This document shows positions 1-6,483 of a stretch of DNA of 12,157 nt, piece by piece. A model generated the notes under the pieces. That model made no database searches and was not told the origin of the DNA. It was given only the letters and a program-made list of their open reading frames with translations. The stretch is taken from the NCBI GenBank assembly GCA_003249275.1, contig QKJO01000036.1:1-12157 (forward strand), written 5' to 3'. A program made the position numbers and the translations under genes. Each line of letters begins with the position of its first letter. The first letter of the stretch is position 1. This stretch comes from Spirochaetaceae bacterium. Lineage in GTDB: Bacteria > Spirochaetota > Spirochaetia > Spirochaetales_E > Spirochaetaceae_B.

Positions 1-257
1 AGATGTTCACCGCCGATGGACAGAGAACTTCCGCTCATCTGTACCCTGAAACTGGTGTAGATTTCCGATTTGTAGCCACTCTCCAGATAGGTCTGAATCA
101 GTTCTTCCGGAACTCTCTCCGGCCGGGAGATCAGGACGAGTAAACCGTCATCGGTTATGGCAAATCTGTCCGTATAGCTGTCCGCCGGAAAAAGAGCTGA
201 TGTTGTGAGAACAAGGAAAATTCCCCGGATGATTATCCCGGATCTAATCCTCTTCAA
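1..257 (-). CDS. Exported protein of unknown function, partial (C-terminus outside window)
   Basis: An open frame runs off the left edge of the window. A TTG at 257-255, just inside the end of ptsH in another frame, gives a peptide beginning MKRIRSGIIIRGIFLVL and ending in a cleavage-like ALFPAD, so it looks like a secretory signal peptide of about 23 residues. A second in-frame TTG lies 12 bases further upstream. Neither has a well-spaced Shine-Dalgarno sequence, so translation may be coupled to ptsH. The mature part (RFAITDDGLLVLISRPERVP, then a segment rich in Tyr and Ser) looks like alternating beta strands. It weakly recalls DUF4390-type exported proteins, but I do not recognise it firmly. 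Its overlap with ptsH suggests it is the next gene in the hprK-ptsH transcript. Confidence 0.6.
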   Translation of the reverse strand, partial: MKRIRSGIIIRGIFLVLTTSALFPADSYTDRFAITDDGLLVLISRPERVPEELIQTYLESGYKSEIYTSFRVQMSGSSLSIGGEH

Positions 258-510
258 ACCTGCTTTCAAAGAGAGAAAACATTGCATCCAGGGCTCCCTC
301 TTCGTCCGGTCCCTCCGCAGAAATAATCACTTCCGTATTATATCCGGCTCCCATTGTCAGGATACCCATGATGGACTTCGCATTGATCTTTTCAGTCCCT
401 TTTTCAAGATATATGATGGATTCGAACTGAGATGCAGTCTGAACAATCAAGGCAGCCGGTCGTGCATGAAGGCCGGCCCGATTCTTTACCATTATATTTT
501 TCTGTACCAT
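244..510 (-). CDS. ptsH: Phosphocarrier protein HPr
   Basis: HPr is the small cytoplasmic phosphocarrier of the sugar phosphotransferase system (PTS). It takes phosphate from PEP via enzyme I on a histidine and can be regulated by phosphorylation on a serine. This 88-residue protein has the usual HPr length. The active-site motif RAGLHARPAA places His15 and Arg17 at the canonical positions. Ser46 lies in NAKSIMGILTM, the classic HPr-kinase target site. An AGGA ribosome site about 8 bases before the ATG overlaps the hprK stop codon, and only 3 bases separate the two genes, so they are clearly co-transcribed. Both phosphorylation sites are intact and its kinase is encoded just upstream. The protein could serve sugar uptake, or be purely regulatory if the organism lacks PTS permeases, which the window cannot show. 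Confidence 0.95.
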   Translation of the reverse strand: MVQKNIMVKNRAGLHARPAALIVQTASQFESIIYLEKGTEKINAKSIMGILTMGAGYNTEVIISAEGPDEEGALDAMFSLFESRFEED

Positions 511-513
511 ACT

Positions 514-1503
514 CTAATCCTGCTTAGTTAAATAATTATCCTGATACATTTTTCTGGCATTTTCACTTTCCAGCATCTGGATCAGATTTTTATTAAATTC
601 TTTGGCGGCATAATGGCCTTTGTGTTTCAAACGCTCATTCAGAGCCGCCGTTTCAATAATGACCGGAATATTCCTTCCCGGTTTAACCGGGATGTTGAAA
701 GCCGGGATTTTCACTCCCAGTATTTCAGCCGTAACATCCACCGTCCCGAGCCGGTCATAATTTTTGGAAGAGTCCCACTCTTCAAGGTTGATGACCAGCT
801 GAACCTGTTTCTTGTCCCGGATTCCCCGAACCCCGAAGATCTGGGAGACATTAATGATTCCCAACCCCCGGATCTCCATATGATGACCAAGTATCCGGTC
901 ATCGCTGAACCCCATGATAATCTTCCCGCTGAAACATTTCAGGAGCACCGAATCATCAGAGATGAGACGATGACCCCGTTCCAGAAGCTCCAGTGCGGTC
1001 TCGCTTTTTCCGACACCGCTGTCGCCCTTGATCAGGACCCCCATTCCGAACACTTCCACAAGAACGGCATGCTGCTTCTCCTGTGGAGCCAGAATATCAC
1101 CCAGAGTCCGAATAATTCTGACCGAGAACTCGCTGGAGGGAAGAGGAGTCTGAAGGATAGGCACTTCGGCCTTCTCCGCCAACTCTACAAACCAGTCCGC
1201 CGGTTTGGTATCCCGGCAGAAAACACAGAAGGGAATGGGATAGGTGAAGAGCTCTTCTACAGACGAGAAATCTCCCTTCAGCTCCATTTCCTTCAGATAT
1301 TCGTGCTCGGCAGCACTGAAAACCTGCACCCTGTGGGAAGCAAAGGTCTTGAAGAAACCGGTCAGAGCCAGACCCGGACGGTTCAGCTCCATATGGTTGA
1401 TGGGCCGGGCCAGTCCCTTTCGCCCGGCGAGACACTTCAGTTTTAAAGTGTTATAATCATGCAGATCCAGATCAAGCAGATCCAGAACTGTGAATTGTTC
1501 CAT
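514..1503 (-). CDS. hprK: HPr kinase/phosphorylase
   Basis: This bifunctional enzyme uses ATP or pyrophosphate to phosphorylate Ser46 of HPr and removes the phosphate by phosphorolysis, linking carbon status to regulation. Counting from the ATG at 1503 it has 329 residues. The N-terminal HprK domain covers roughly 1-125 and the catalytic domain roughly 130-315. The catalytic domain has a conserved His at about 145 (EKQHAVLVEV), the P-loop GDSGVGKS at about 160-167, a Ser-Asp-Asp at about 182-184, the family signature MEIRGLGIINV at about 209-219, and VKPGRN at about 274-279. An in-frame TTG lies 12 bases further upstream (1515). I prefer the ATG because GAGGA sits 5 bases before it, while the TTG would overlap that ribosome site. 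The gene follows the terminator at 1598-1635. I see no strong promoter in the AT-rich gap, so some read-through is possible. Confidence 0.95.
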   Translation of the reverse strand: MEQFTVLDLLDLDLHDYNTLKLKCLAGRKGLARPINHMELNRPGLALTGFFKTFASHRVQVFSAAEHEYLKEMELKGDFSSVEELFTYPIPFCVFCRDTKPADWFVELAEKAEVPILQTPLPSSEFSVRIIRTLGDILAPQEKQHAVLVEVFGMGVLIKGDSGVGKSETALELLERGHRLISDDSVLLKCFSGKIIMGFSDDRILGHHMEIRGLGIINVSQIFGVRGIRDKKQVQLVINLEEWDSSKNYDRLGTVDVTAEILGVKIPAFNIPVKPGRNIPVIIETAALNERLKHKGHYAAKEFNKNLIQMLESENARKMYQDNYLTKQD

Positions 1504-1597
1504 CCGGTTCCTCAACTTTCACAGATCTACTCTGGAACCTTGATTTTATCTTCTATTTCCTGAAATTTCTACTCTTTTTTAATCCTTCCGCAAAATG

Positions 1598-1635
1598 AAA
1601 AAAAACAGGGCCCTCCCCTGACGGGAAGGACCCTG
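1598..1635 (-). terminator. Rho-independent terminator downstream of hpf
   Basis: On the minus strand a 30-base hairpin (1635 to 1606) is followed directly by eight T residues (1605-1598). The stem runs CAGGG/CCCTG, one mismatch, a 3-bp block, one mismatch, then a 3-bp GC block around a 4-base loop. It lies just after the hpf stop codon and before hprK, so it splits the rpoN-hpf part of the cluster from hprK-ptsH, or lowers expression of the latter. Confidence 0.85.
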
Positions 1636-1657
1636 ATATCATTTCATATTGAAAAAC

Positions 1658-1954
1658 TCAGCTATGGCTCTGAATTTTCTCTTTTTCCTTCGTTGTTTTA
1701 TGCTCAATTTTATCGAACATTACGTCTATTGCCTTATACAGATCTCTATCCTCCACCTTGACATGGCTGTTCTGCCCCCATCGAAAATGGGCATCTGACG
1801 TAGCGACATACTGGCCTTTCGGCTCTCTGGATAACGTCATATGGAAATCGACAATAAGCTCTTCCACATGTTTCAGCCTTTTCAGCTTTTTATCCACATA
1901 CTCGCGGGTCCTGTCAGATACATCATAATGAACACCTTTAAGCTCTATAGTCAT
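1658..1954 (-). CDS. hpf: Ribosome hibernation promoting factor, short form (HPF/YfiA family)
   Basis: Members of this family bind the 30S decoding region in starved cells and drive or stabilise inactive ribosomes. At 98 residues this is the short form. It begins MTIELKGVHYDVSDRTREYV and ends with the basic helix DLYKAIDVMFDKIEHKTTKE, both typical of the family's beta-alpha-beta fold. It lacks the C-terminal dimerisation domain of long HPF proteins. The ATG has a strong AGGAGG site five bases upstream. A 65-base gap separates it from rpoN, matching the rpoN-hpf order common in Proteobacteria, and a terminator follows it. The paralogue names (hpf, raiA, yfiA) cannot be separated safely by sequence alone. 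I use hpf because of the neighbourhood and short length. Confidence 0.9.
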   Translation of the reverse strand: MTIELKGVHYDVSDRTREYVDKKLKRLKHVEELIVDFHMTLSREPKGQYVATSDAHFRWGQNSHVKVEDRDLYKAIDVMFDKIEHKTTKEKEKIQSHS

Positions 1955-2019
1955 AGAAGCCTCCTATCAAGTGGTGCATTTTAGCGAACTAAAGACACCA
2001 AGATAAAAAATATAAATTA

Positions 2020-3390
2020 TTACCGCTTGAATGATGATCCCAGTGACAGCTCTTTTCTGTACTTGGCAACAGTCCTCCTGGCGATATTAATTCCTTTCTT
2101 ACTCAGAAGATCCGAGATTTTCTGATCAGACAGTTTTCTTTCATCACCTGACTCTTCGATGATCTCCCGGATGATCTCCTTGACTCCTTCTTTGGAGAAT
2201 TTGGAACCACCCGAACCGGCTCCGGATATGGAATTGGTAAAAAAGTGCTTCAGCTCATAGATGCCCCATTCTGTCTGAACGTATTTATTGGTTGTGATTC
2301 GTGAAACGGTAGCCTCGTGAACCCCGATCTCCACTGCCACATCCTTCAGTGTCAGCGGATTGAGATACTTGGGACCCTTTCTGAAAAAATCTCTCTGAAA
2401 CTCGAGAATTGCCGTTGCCGTCTTCAGCAGAGTGGCATTCCTCTGATTGATACTTCCAATAAACCAGCGTGCATCCTTTACACGGCCGCTTACGAACTGT
2501 TTTACCTTTTTGTCTTCGGCTGCAGCTCCCCCTTCCTGGATATCCTCAAAAAAGGAGTTGATTCTGAGAACCGGAATCTCCTCATCATTGAGGATAATCA
2601 CAAATTCTCCCTCTTTCTTTCGGACAATCAAATCCGGAATCACATAATTATAAGAACTCTGGGAATAGATGCTTCCAGGATAGGGATCCAGCGATTTCAG
2701 GAAGTCCATGATCTGGTCCCATCTTTCCCTGCTGATCTTCAGCTGCCTTATAATTTCATTATATTTCTCTTTCTCCAGCAATTCCATAAATTCTGTCAGA
2801 ACTTGATCAACCTCGGGAGGCATATCCTCACGAAGATGGGACTGAATCAGAAGAGACTCCCGGTGATCGGCTGCGCAGACACCGAGGGGATCGAATTCCT
2901 GTATAAGAAGGATCATCTTATCAAGTATTTCATACTCCTCTTTTTTAACAAGAGACCGGGGAGGTTCCATATGAAATCCGTTGCCGTCCAGGTTGCTGAT
3001 GAGCAGTTCGCCCACACGGGTTTCTTCTTCCGTCAGTATGGACATATGAAGCTGCCAGAGCAGATGATCCTGCAGAGACTCTCCCCTGGAAACGGCGCCT
3101 TCCAGGAATTTCCTTTTCGTATCTTCTCCCGTGTCGGCGGCCCGTTCATAGCCGGGATCTGAGGAATTCTCAAAGGGGTCATAGTCTTCTGTTTTTTTGG
3201 GAGGAATGTCATCCAGGCTGGCAGTTTTAAGCGATTCGACCTCTTCAAGGGCTGGATTCCTCTCCACTTCCTCTGCAATTTTCTGCTTGAGATCCTGTAT
3301 GGGCAGCGCCATCAGCTGTATGGACTGGTACATCTGAGGGCTCATCTTAAGACGCTGTTCCTGTGAAATGACGGTTCTTTGAACCTGCAA
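2020..3390 (-). CDS. rpoN: RNA polymerase sigma-54 factor RpoN
   Basis: Sigma-54 directs RNA polymerase to -24/-12 promoters and needs an AAA+ activator. The 456-residue protein has all three regions. Region I is a Gln-rich activator-interacting segment at about 1-48 (SQEQRLKMSPQMYQSIQLM, then NPALE). A short acidic linker follows at about 49-95, then the core-binding domain at about 100-300. The DNA-binding part has a helix-turn-helix at about 348-370 (LKDVAVEIGVHEATVSRIT) and the RpoN box ARRTVAKYR at 437-445. The start codon is TTG, supported by GGAGG five bases upstream; the protein begins at once with the conserved QRTVISQEQRLKMSP and the next Met (residue 16) would remove part of region I. 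A sigma-70-like promoter lies in the 90-base gap after lptB. No sigma-54 activator gene or convincing -24/-12 site is visible in the window. Confidence 0.96.
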   Translation of the reverse strand: MQVQRTVISQEQRLKMSPQMYQSIQLMALPIQDLKQKIAEEVERNPALEEVESLKTASLDDIPPKKTEDYDPFENSSDPGYERAADTGEDTKRKFLEGAVSRGESLQDHLLWQLHMSILTEEETRVGELLISNLDGNGFHMEPPRSLVKKEEYEILDKMILLIQEFDPLGVCAADHRESLLIQSHLREDMPPEVDQVLTEFMELLEKEKYNEIIRQLKISRERWDQIMDFLKSLDPYPGSIYSQSSYNYVIPDLIVRKKEGEFVIILNDEEIPVLRINSFFEDIQEGGAAAEDKKVKQFVSGRVKDARWFIGSINQRNATLLKTATAILEFQRDFFRKGPKYLNPLTLKDVAVEIGVHEATVSRITTNKYVQTEWGIYELKHFFTNSISGAGSGGSKFSKEGVKEIIREIIEESGDERKLSDQKISDLLSKKGINIARRTVAKYRKELSLGSSFKR

Positions 3391-3424
3391 GACGTCCTCC
3401 GTTTTTTAACTGATAGTCAATTGA

Positions 3425-3452
3425 ATTGTATCATTATTATGCGTTTTAGCAA
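3425..3452 (-). promoter_or_regulatory. Predicted sigma-70-type promoter for rpoN
   Basis: On the minus strand TTGCTA (3452-3447) and TACAAT (3430-3425) are separated by 16 bases. This is a good -10 with a partial -35, placed between the lptB stop and the rpoN ribosome site. It would give a leader of about 28 bases and let rpoN-hpf be expressed apart from the lpt genes. Confidence 0.5.
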
Positions 3453-3479
3453 GCGGTCAGCAGTGCTCTTCAACCCTGT

Positions 3480-4229
3480 CTACATTGAAAAATCTTTTCC
3501 AAGATAGATAGTTCTGGCCAGCTCGCTTTCGAGCAGCTCTTCCTTGCTGCCGCTGACGATGATCTCCCCCAGATTGGTAATATAGGATCTGTGGGTGATC
3601 GTAAAGGTATCTCTTACATTATGATCTGTTATGAGGATTCCGATCCCCCGTTCCGACAGCTGTCCTATAATATTCTTTATTTCGTGAACGGCAATAGGGT
3701 CAATGCCTGCAAAGGGTTCATCAAGGAGCAGATACCGTGGATCTGTTGCCAGGGAACGGGCAATTTCCGTCCTGCGCCGCTCTCCTCCTGAGAGAGTAAA
3801 CGCCTTCTGGGTTCTGACCTTCTGGATTCCCAGGTCATCGATAAGCTGCTCCATCTTCTCCTGTTTTTCATGCTTTGACAGATCATGCCGGGTCTCAAGG
3901 ATTGCCCAGATGTTATCCTCCACCGTCAGTTTCCGGAAAACCGAGGGTTCCTGAGGAAGATAGGAGATCCCCAGTCTTGACCGCCGATACATGGGCTCAC
4001 GGGTGATATCTATGTCATCCAGCAGGATACGGCCGGAGGTGGCATTGATAAACCCGGCAATCATATAGAAACAGGTCGTTTTTCCCGCACCGTTAGGTCC
4101 GAGAAGTCCCACGATCTCTCCCTGATGCATTGTGAAACTCATCGTTTTGACGGCGATTTTTTTACCATAGGTTTTTCTGACATTCTCAACCTGCAGAGAT
4201 TTACTGTCATATCCGGGCTCTTTACTCAT
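3480..4229 (-). CDS. lptB: LPS export ABC transporter ATP-binding protein LptB
   Basis: LptB is the cytoplasmic ATPase of the LptB2FGC complex that extracts lipopolysaccharide from the inner membrane. The 249-residue protein carries a full ABC ATPase set: Walker A GPNGAGKT at 44-51, Q-loop Gln93 in YLPQEPSVFRKL, signature LSGGE at 146-150, Walker B RYLLLDEP at 165-172 and the switch His203 in ITDHNVRDT. YLPQEPSVFRKLTVEDN and the ending YLGKDF are typical of LptB rather than other ABC ATPases. It overlaps the LptA-like gene by 8 bp and has a GGAG ribosome site inside that gene. No lptF/G permease gene is in the window, as is common, since those lie elsewhere in many genomes. Confidence 0.93.
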   Translation of the reverse strand: MSKEPGYDSKSLQVENVRKTYGKKIAVKTMSFTMHQGEIVGLLGPNGAGKTTCFYMIAGFINATSGRILLDDIDITREPMYRRSRLGISYLPQEPSVFRKLTVEDNIWAILETRHDLSKHEKQEKMEQLIDDLGIQKVRTQKAFTLSGGERRRTEIARSLATDPRYLLLDEPFAGIDPIAVHEIKNIIGQLSERGIGILITDHNVRDTFTITHRSYITNLGEIIVSGSKEELLESELARTIYLGKDFSM

Positions 4230-4941
4230 TCCGGTTCTCCAAAGGTTGAGCTGATTCTTCAGGAGGGATCAGATCGGTGCTGACGGGCGGTGCATCCTTG
4301 TCATCCTGCTGACCTTCCTCGTCATCCCGGCTTTTGGAAAGAAGAGATCCCTGAACAACACCCTCCATGCTGATCTCATCTGTATCGAGGTCGACTGTTA
4401 TGCGGGAAGCCCGGAATACATCATCCTTTCTGTAGACGATGGGAAGCCCTGTCAGTTCAAGCACATTCCTGTCCCTGTAGTAGACGGCAAATTCGCTTCT
4501 GCAGGAAAGATCTTCTTTCAGAATTCTTACACCGATCTGAAGGATGATCAAATCGTCATTCTCCCGATTCTCCAGATAACTGCATTTGATGATCAGTTTA
4601 TTGCCCCGGTCCTCCATGACCGAGGGGCCGGGAATCCTGATGATCCTTTTGTCATTGTCATACTGAAAGACCTCCGATGTGATTGTGAAGTCTTTTTCCA
4701 GATCCTGAACGGAGACATCTCCCTCGCAGATGAAGTATTGAAAATCCTTTCCCAGAATTTCAACCTTGTCGGCTTTTATCCTCTTTTTTTCAGACTGAAC
4801 AAGAACATTTCCCTCCAGCAGGGTTCTCTCTTTTCCCTCGGCCATGACCGACTTCAGATAATCACTTGAAAAGCTGTACTGTTCAGAAAAAACCGGTATC
4901 GTCACAAGGAGAATGTACAGCAGGGCTGGTACTCTATTCAT
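4222..4941 (-). CDS. lptA: LptA/OstA-like periplasmic lipid-transport protein
   Basis: LptA forms the periplasmic bridge that passes LPS from LptC to LptD. The 239-residue product starts with a signal peptide of about 19 residues (MNRVPALLYILLVTIPVFS). An OstA-type beta-jellyroll region follows over about 28-180, with the repeated pattern LEGNVLVQSEKKRIKADKVE and CEGDVSVQ. The last 35 or so residues are charged and proline-rich (DDEEGQQDDKDAPPVSTDL) and probably disordered. That makes the protein longer than the roughly 185-residue E. coli LptA. The gene sits between the LptC-like gene and lptB, overlapping each by 8 bp, so translational coupling is likely. The family assignment rests on the OstA pattern plus position. 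Whether the cargo is LPS or another lipid depends on the organism. Confidence 0.82.
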   Translation of the reverse strand: MNRVPALLYILLVTIPVFSEQYSFSSDYLKSVMAEGKERTLLEGNVLVQSEKKRIKADKVEILGKDFQYFICEGDVSVQDLEKDFTITSEVFQYDNDKRIIRIPGPSVMEDRGNKLIIKCSYLENRENDDLIILQIGVRILKEDLSCRSEFAVYYRDRNVLELTGLPIVYRKDDVFRASRITVDLDTDEISMEGVVQGSLLSKSRDDEEGQQDDKDAPPVSTDLIPPEESAQPLENRNE

Positions 4942-5482
4942 CCGAACTCCTCGACTCTATGCGGCCGCCTATTCCTGAGGAAAAAGTCGTGGTATTTGTA
5001 TAAAGATCGGCGGTGAATCCGCGTCCGCTCAACAGAGATCCGTTATCCATGGAAATGATCACCGGCGACTCTCTGTCGCTGGACAGCTCCCTCTTTTCAT
5101 CCGTCCAGGTCAGATTGTCGGCCTCAATGGAAGCCTCATTATTCAGGGAATAACCGTATATATTTCCAGAAATCTCGGCGTCATGACTGTCGGATATGAG
5201 CAGATATTCCGCTTCTCCGGATGTGATGACCTCACCATTTCGATTATACTCCCTGAAAACAAAGTTTCGGAGTTCAGTCTCCTCCCGTTCCTCCCAGATC
5301 ACCGCTTCATCAGCCTCGAATGAGACCTTTTCGACACCGCCCTGAATCTGGATATGTTTTACATTATAAAGCCTGGATGTGGGTATGGACTCGTCCAGGC
5401 TTTCGCTGACCGATGAGTCATACTCCAGAGAACAGGAGATGATCAGAAATAATGATAAAAACAGGGGAATGAGCGTTTTCAT
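4934..5482 (-). CDS. lptC: LptC-like lipoprotein, LPS export
   Basis: LptC links the inner-membrane LptBFG transporter to LptA. The 182-residue protein starts MKTLIPLFLSLFLIISC, a lipoprotein signal peptide with lipobox IIS-C and Cys17 as the lipidated residue. Classical LptC uses a transmembrane anchor, so this one is anchored differently. The mature region (YNVKHIQIQGGVEKVSFEAD, later SGEAEYLLIS and ISGNIYGYS, then LSGRGFTADLYTNTT) has the repeated beta-strand pattern of the LptC/YrbK family. LptA and LptB directly downstream support the call. No Shine-Dalgarno sequence precedes the ATG, and a consensus promoter ends so close to it that the mRNA may be leaderless. The AGGAGG 27 bases upstream is too far to serve this start, and an in-frame stop rules out much extension. 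Confidence 0.78.
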   Translation of the reverse strand: MKTLIPLFLSLFLIISCSLEYDSSVSESLDESIPTSRLYNVKHIQIQGGVEKVSFEADEAVIWEEREETELRNFVFREYNRNGEVITSGEAEYLLISDSHDAEISGNIYGYSLNNEASIEADNLTWTDEKRELSSDRESPVIISMDNGSLLSGRGFTADLYTNTTTFSSGIGGRIESRSSDE

Positions 5483-5491
5483 TTTCAGGAA

Positions 5492-5520
5492 ATTATGGTT
5501 TTATATGGACCTCCTGTCAA
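5492..5520 (-). promoter_or_regulatory. Predicted promoter of the lptC-lptA-lptB operon (leaderless start)
   Basis: On the minus strand a perfect TTGACA (5520-5515) is followed after exactly 17 bases by CATAAT (5497-5492), five of six matches to the -10 consensus. The expected transcription start is near 5485, only about three bases before the lptC ATG at 5482. That explains why lptC has no ribosome site. The -35 box lies inside the inverted repeat at 5510-5531. Confidence 0.7.
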
Positions 5521-5531
5521 TGAACAGGAGG
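5510..5531. promoter_or_regulatory. Inverted repeat over the lptC -35 box, candidate operator
   Basis: CCTCCTGT (5510-5517) and ACAGGAGG (5524-5531) form a perfect 8-bp inverted repeat with a 6-base spacer, 22 bp in all. It overlaps the lptC -35 hexamer and lies about 60 bp upstream of the cheR promoter. The size and spacing fit a site for a dimeric repressor. As RNA it could form a short hairpin, but there is no T-run, so it is not a terminator. Each strand also happens to contain AGGAGG with no start codon at a useful distance. Confidence 0.5.
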
Positions 5532-5589
5532 GCAAAGAAATCCTTTATCCTGACGGATATAGGAAAAAGATCCAAATCCCTATATTATA

Positions 5590-5619
5590 TTGACAGTACC
5601 GAATACTGGGAATTAGACT
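5590..5619 (+). promoter_or_regulatory. Predicted promoter of cheR-cheB
   Basis: A perfect TTGACA (5590-5595) is followed after 18 bases by TAGACT (5614-5619), four of six matches to the -10. The expected start near 5626 gives a leader of about 23 bases to the ATG at 5649. The -35 is strong, but the -10 is weak. Confidence 0.45.
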
Positions 5620-5648
5620 CATTAGTACACGGAAGGATGGTACAGCAA

Positions 5649-6467
5649 ATGGCAGATTTCCTGAATGACTCCGATTTCCAGAAAATCAGAGATCTTATCT
5701 ATAATGAAAGCGGAATTCATTTCTCTGATTCCAACCGGACCATCCTCGAAAGCCGTCTGAAAGAGCGGCTCAAACTTCTGAGCCTGAACAGTATCAGCGA
5801 GTACTATTCCGCCCTGAAAAGCAGCGATGTGGAACTGAAGGATTTTCTGGATTCGGTAACCACAAATCTGACCAGATTTTTCAGAAATCAGGCGCATTAT
5901 GATACCTTCATCAACTTCGTCATTCCCGATCTTGTGGAAAGGAAGAAGAAAAGCGGCGACAAAAAGATCTCCATCTGGAGCGCCGGATGTTCTACCGGTG
6001 AAGAGCCCTATACGAATGCCATGGTGCTGAAGGAGTATCTGCCTCCTGATTTTAAAATAGAAGTCATTGCATCGGATCTAAGCCTGAAATCGCTTATGAA
6101 GGCGAAAGAAGGTCTGTACATCAAAAGCAGAATTGCGGGTGTACCTGATTCCTATCTGAAGAAATACTTCATAGAAGAAGAAACCGGATACAGAATCAAG
6201 CCGGAAATAGGAAGTCTTGTCAAATTCGATTATCACAACTTGAAATTCGGAAGCAATCTCAGAAACCTGGATATCGTATTCTGCAGGAACGTACTGATCT
6301 ACTTTGACGAACCTGCACAGAAGAACGTTATAGACCATTTCTGGAACGCCATGGCTCCCCATTCCTATCTTTTTATCGGTCACTCGGAATCCCTGTTCGG
6401 AATGGATACCCAGTTCAAGTTCATTAAAACCGACTGGGCCTGTATTTACGGAAAATCTCAGAAATAG
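5649..6467 (+). CDS. cheR: Chemotaxis protein methyltransferase CheR
   Basis: CheR transfers methyl groups from S-adenosylmethionine to glutamates of chemoreceptors for adaptation. The frame is open from 5379, but that stretch overlaps lptC and the promoter region. I place the start at the ATG of MADFLNDSDFQKIRDLIYNE (5649), which gives 272 residues, the normal CheR length. GGAAGGATGG lies about 8-11 bases upstream. An ATG at 5637 sits on that ribosome site and is less likely. The N-terminal helical domain (about 1-75) includes ESRLKERL and TTNLTRFFRN. The SAM-binding domain has ISIWSAGCSTGEEPYTNAMVL and IASDLS, and the conserved NLRNLDIVFCRNVLIYFD lies near the end. No pentapeptide-binding tail or extra domain is seen. 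cheB follows after 16 bases. Confidence 0.94.
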   Translation: MADFLNDSDFQKIRDLIYNESGIHFSDSNRTILESRLKERLKLLSLNSISEYYSALKSSDVELKDFLDSVTTNLTRFFRNQAHYDTFINFVIPDLVERKKKSGDKKISIWSAGCSTGEEPYTNAMVLKEYLPPDFKIEVIASDLSLKSLMKAKEGLYIKSRIAGVPDSYLKKYFIEEETGYRIKPEIGSLVKFDYHNLKFGSNLRNLDIVFCRNVLIYFDEPAQKNVIDHFWNAMAPHSYLFIGHSESLFGMDTQFKFIKTDWACIYGKSQK

Positions 6468-6483
6468 AATAAGAGGCAAACTC

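Noticed and set aside
613..1446. Long plus-strand frame opposite hprK (277 codons)
   Set aside because: It lies entirely opposite hprK, which has intact catalytic motifs; the plus-strand product resembles nothing I know and has no ribosome site.
1955..2019. Possible sigma-54 promoter before hpf (TTGGTG..TTCGC)
   Set aside because: The GG and GC elements are 12 bases apart rather than 10, and the match is otherwise poor.
2317..3162. Long plus-strand frame opposite rpoN (281 codons)
   Set aside because: It is a shadow of rpoN, whose domains are clear on the minus strand.
5379..5648. N-terminal extension of CheR by 90 residues
   Set aside because: The extension overlaps lptC on the other strand and the divergent promoters, does not resemble CheR, and the start at 5649 gives the normal length.
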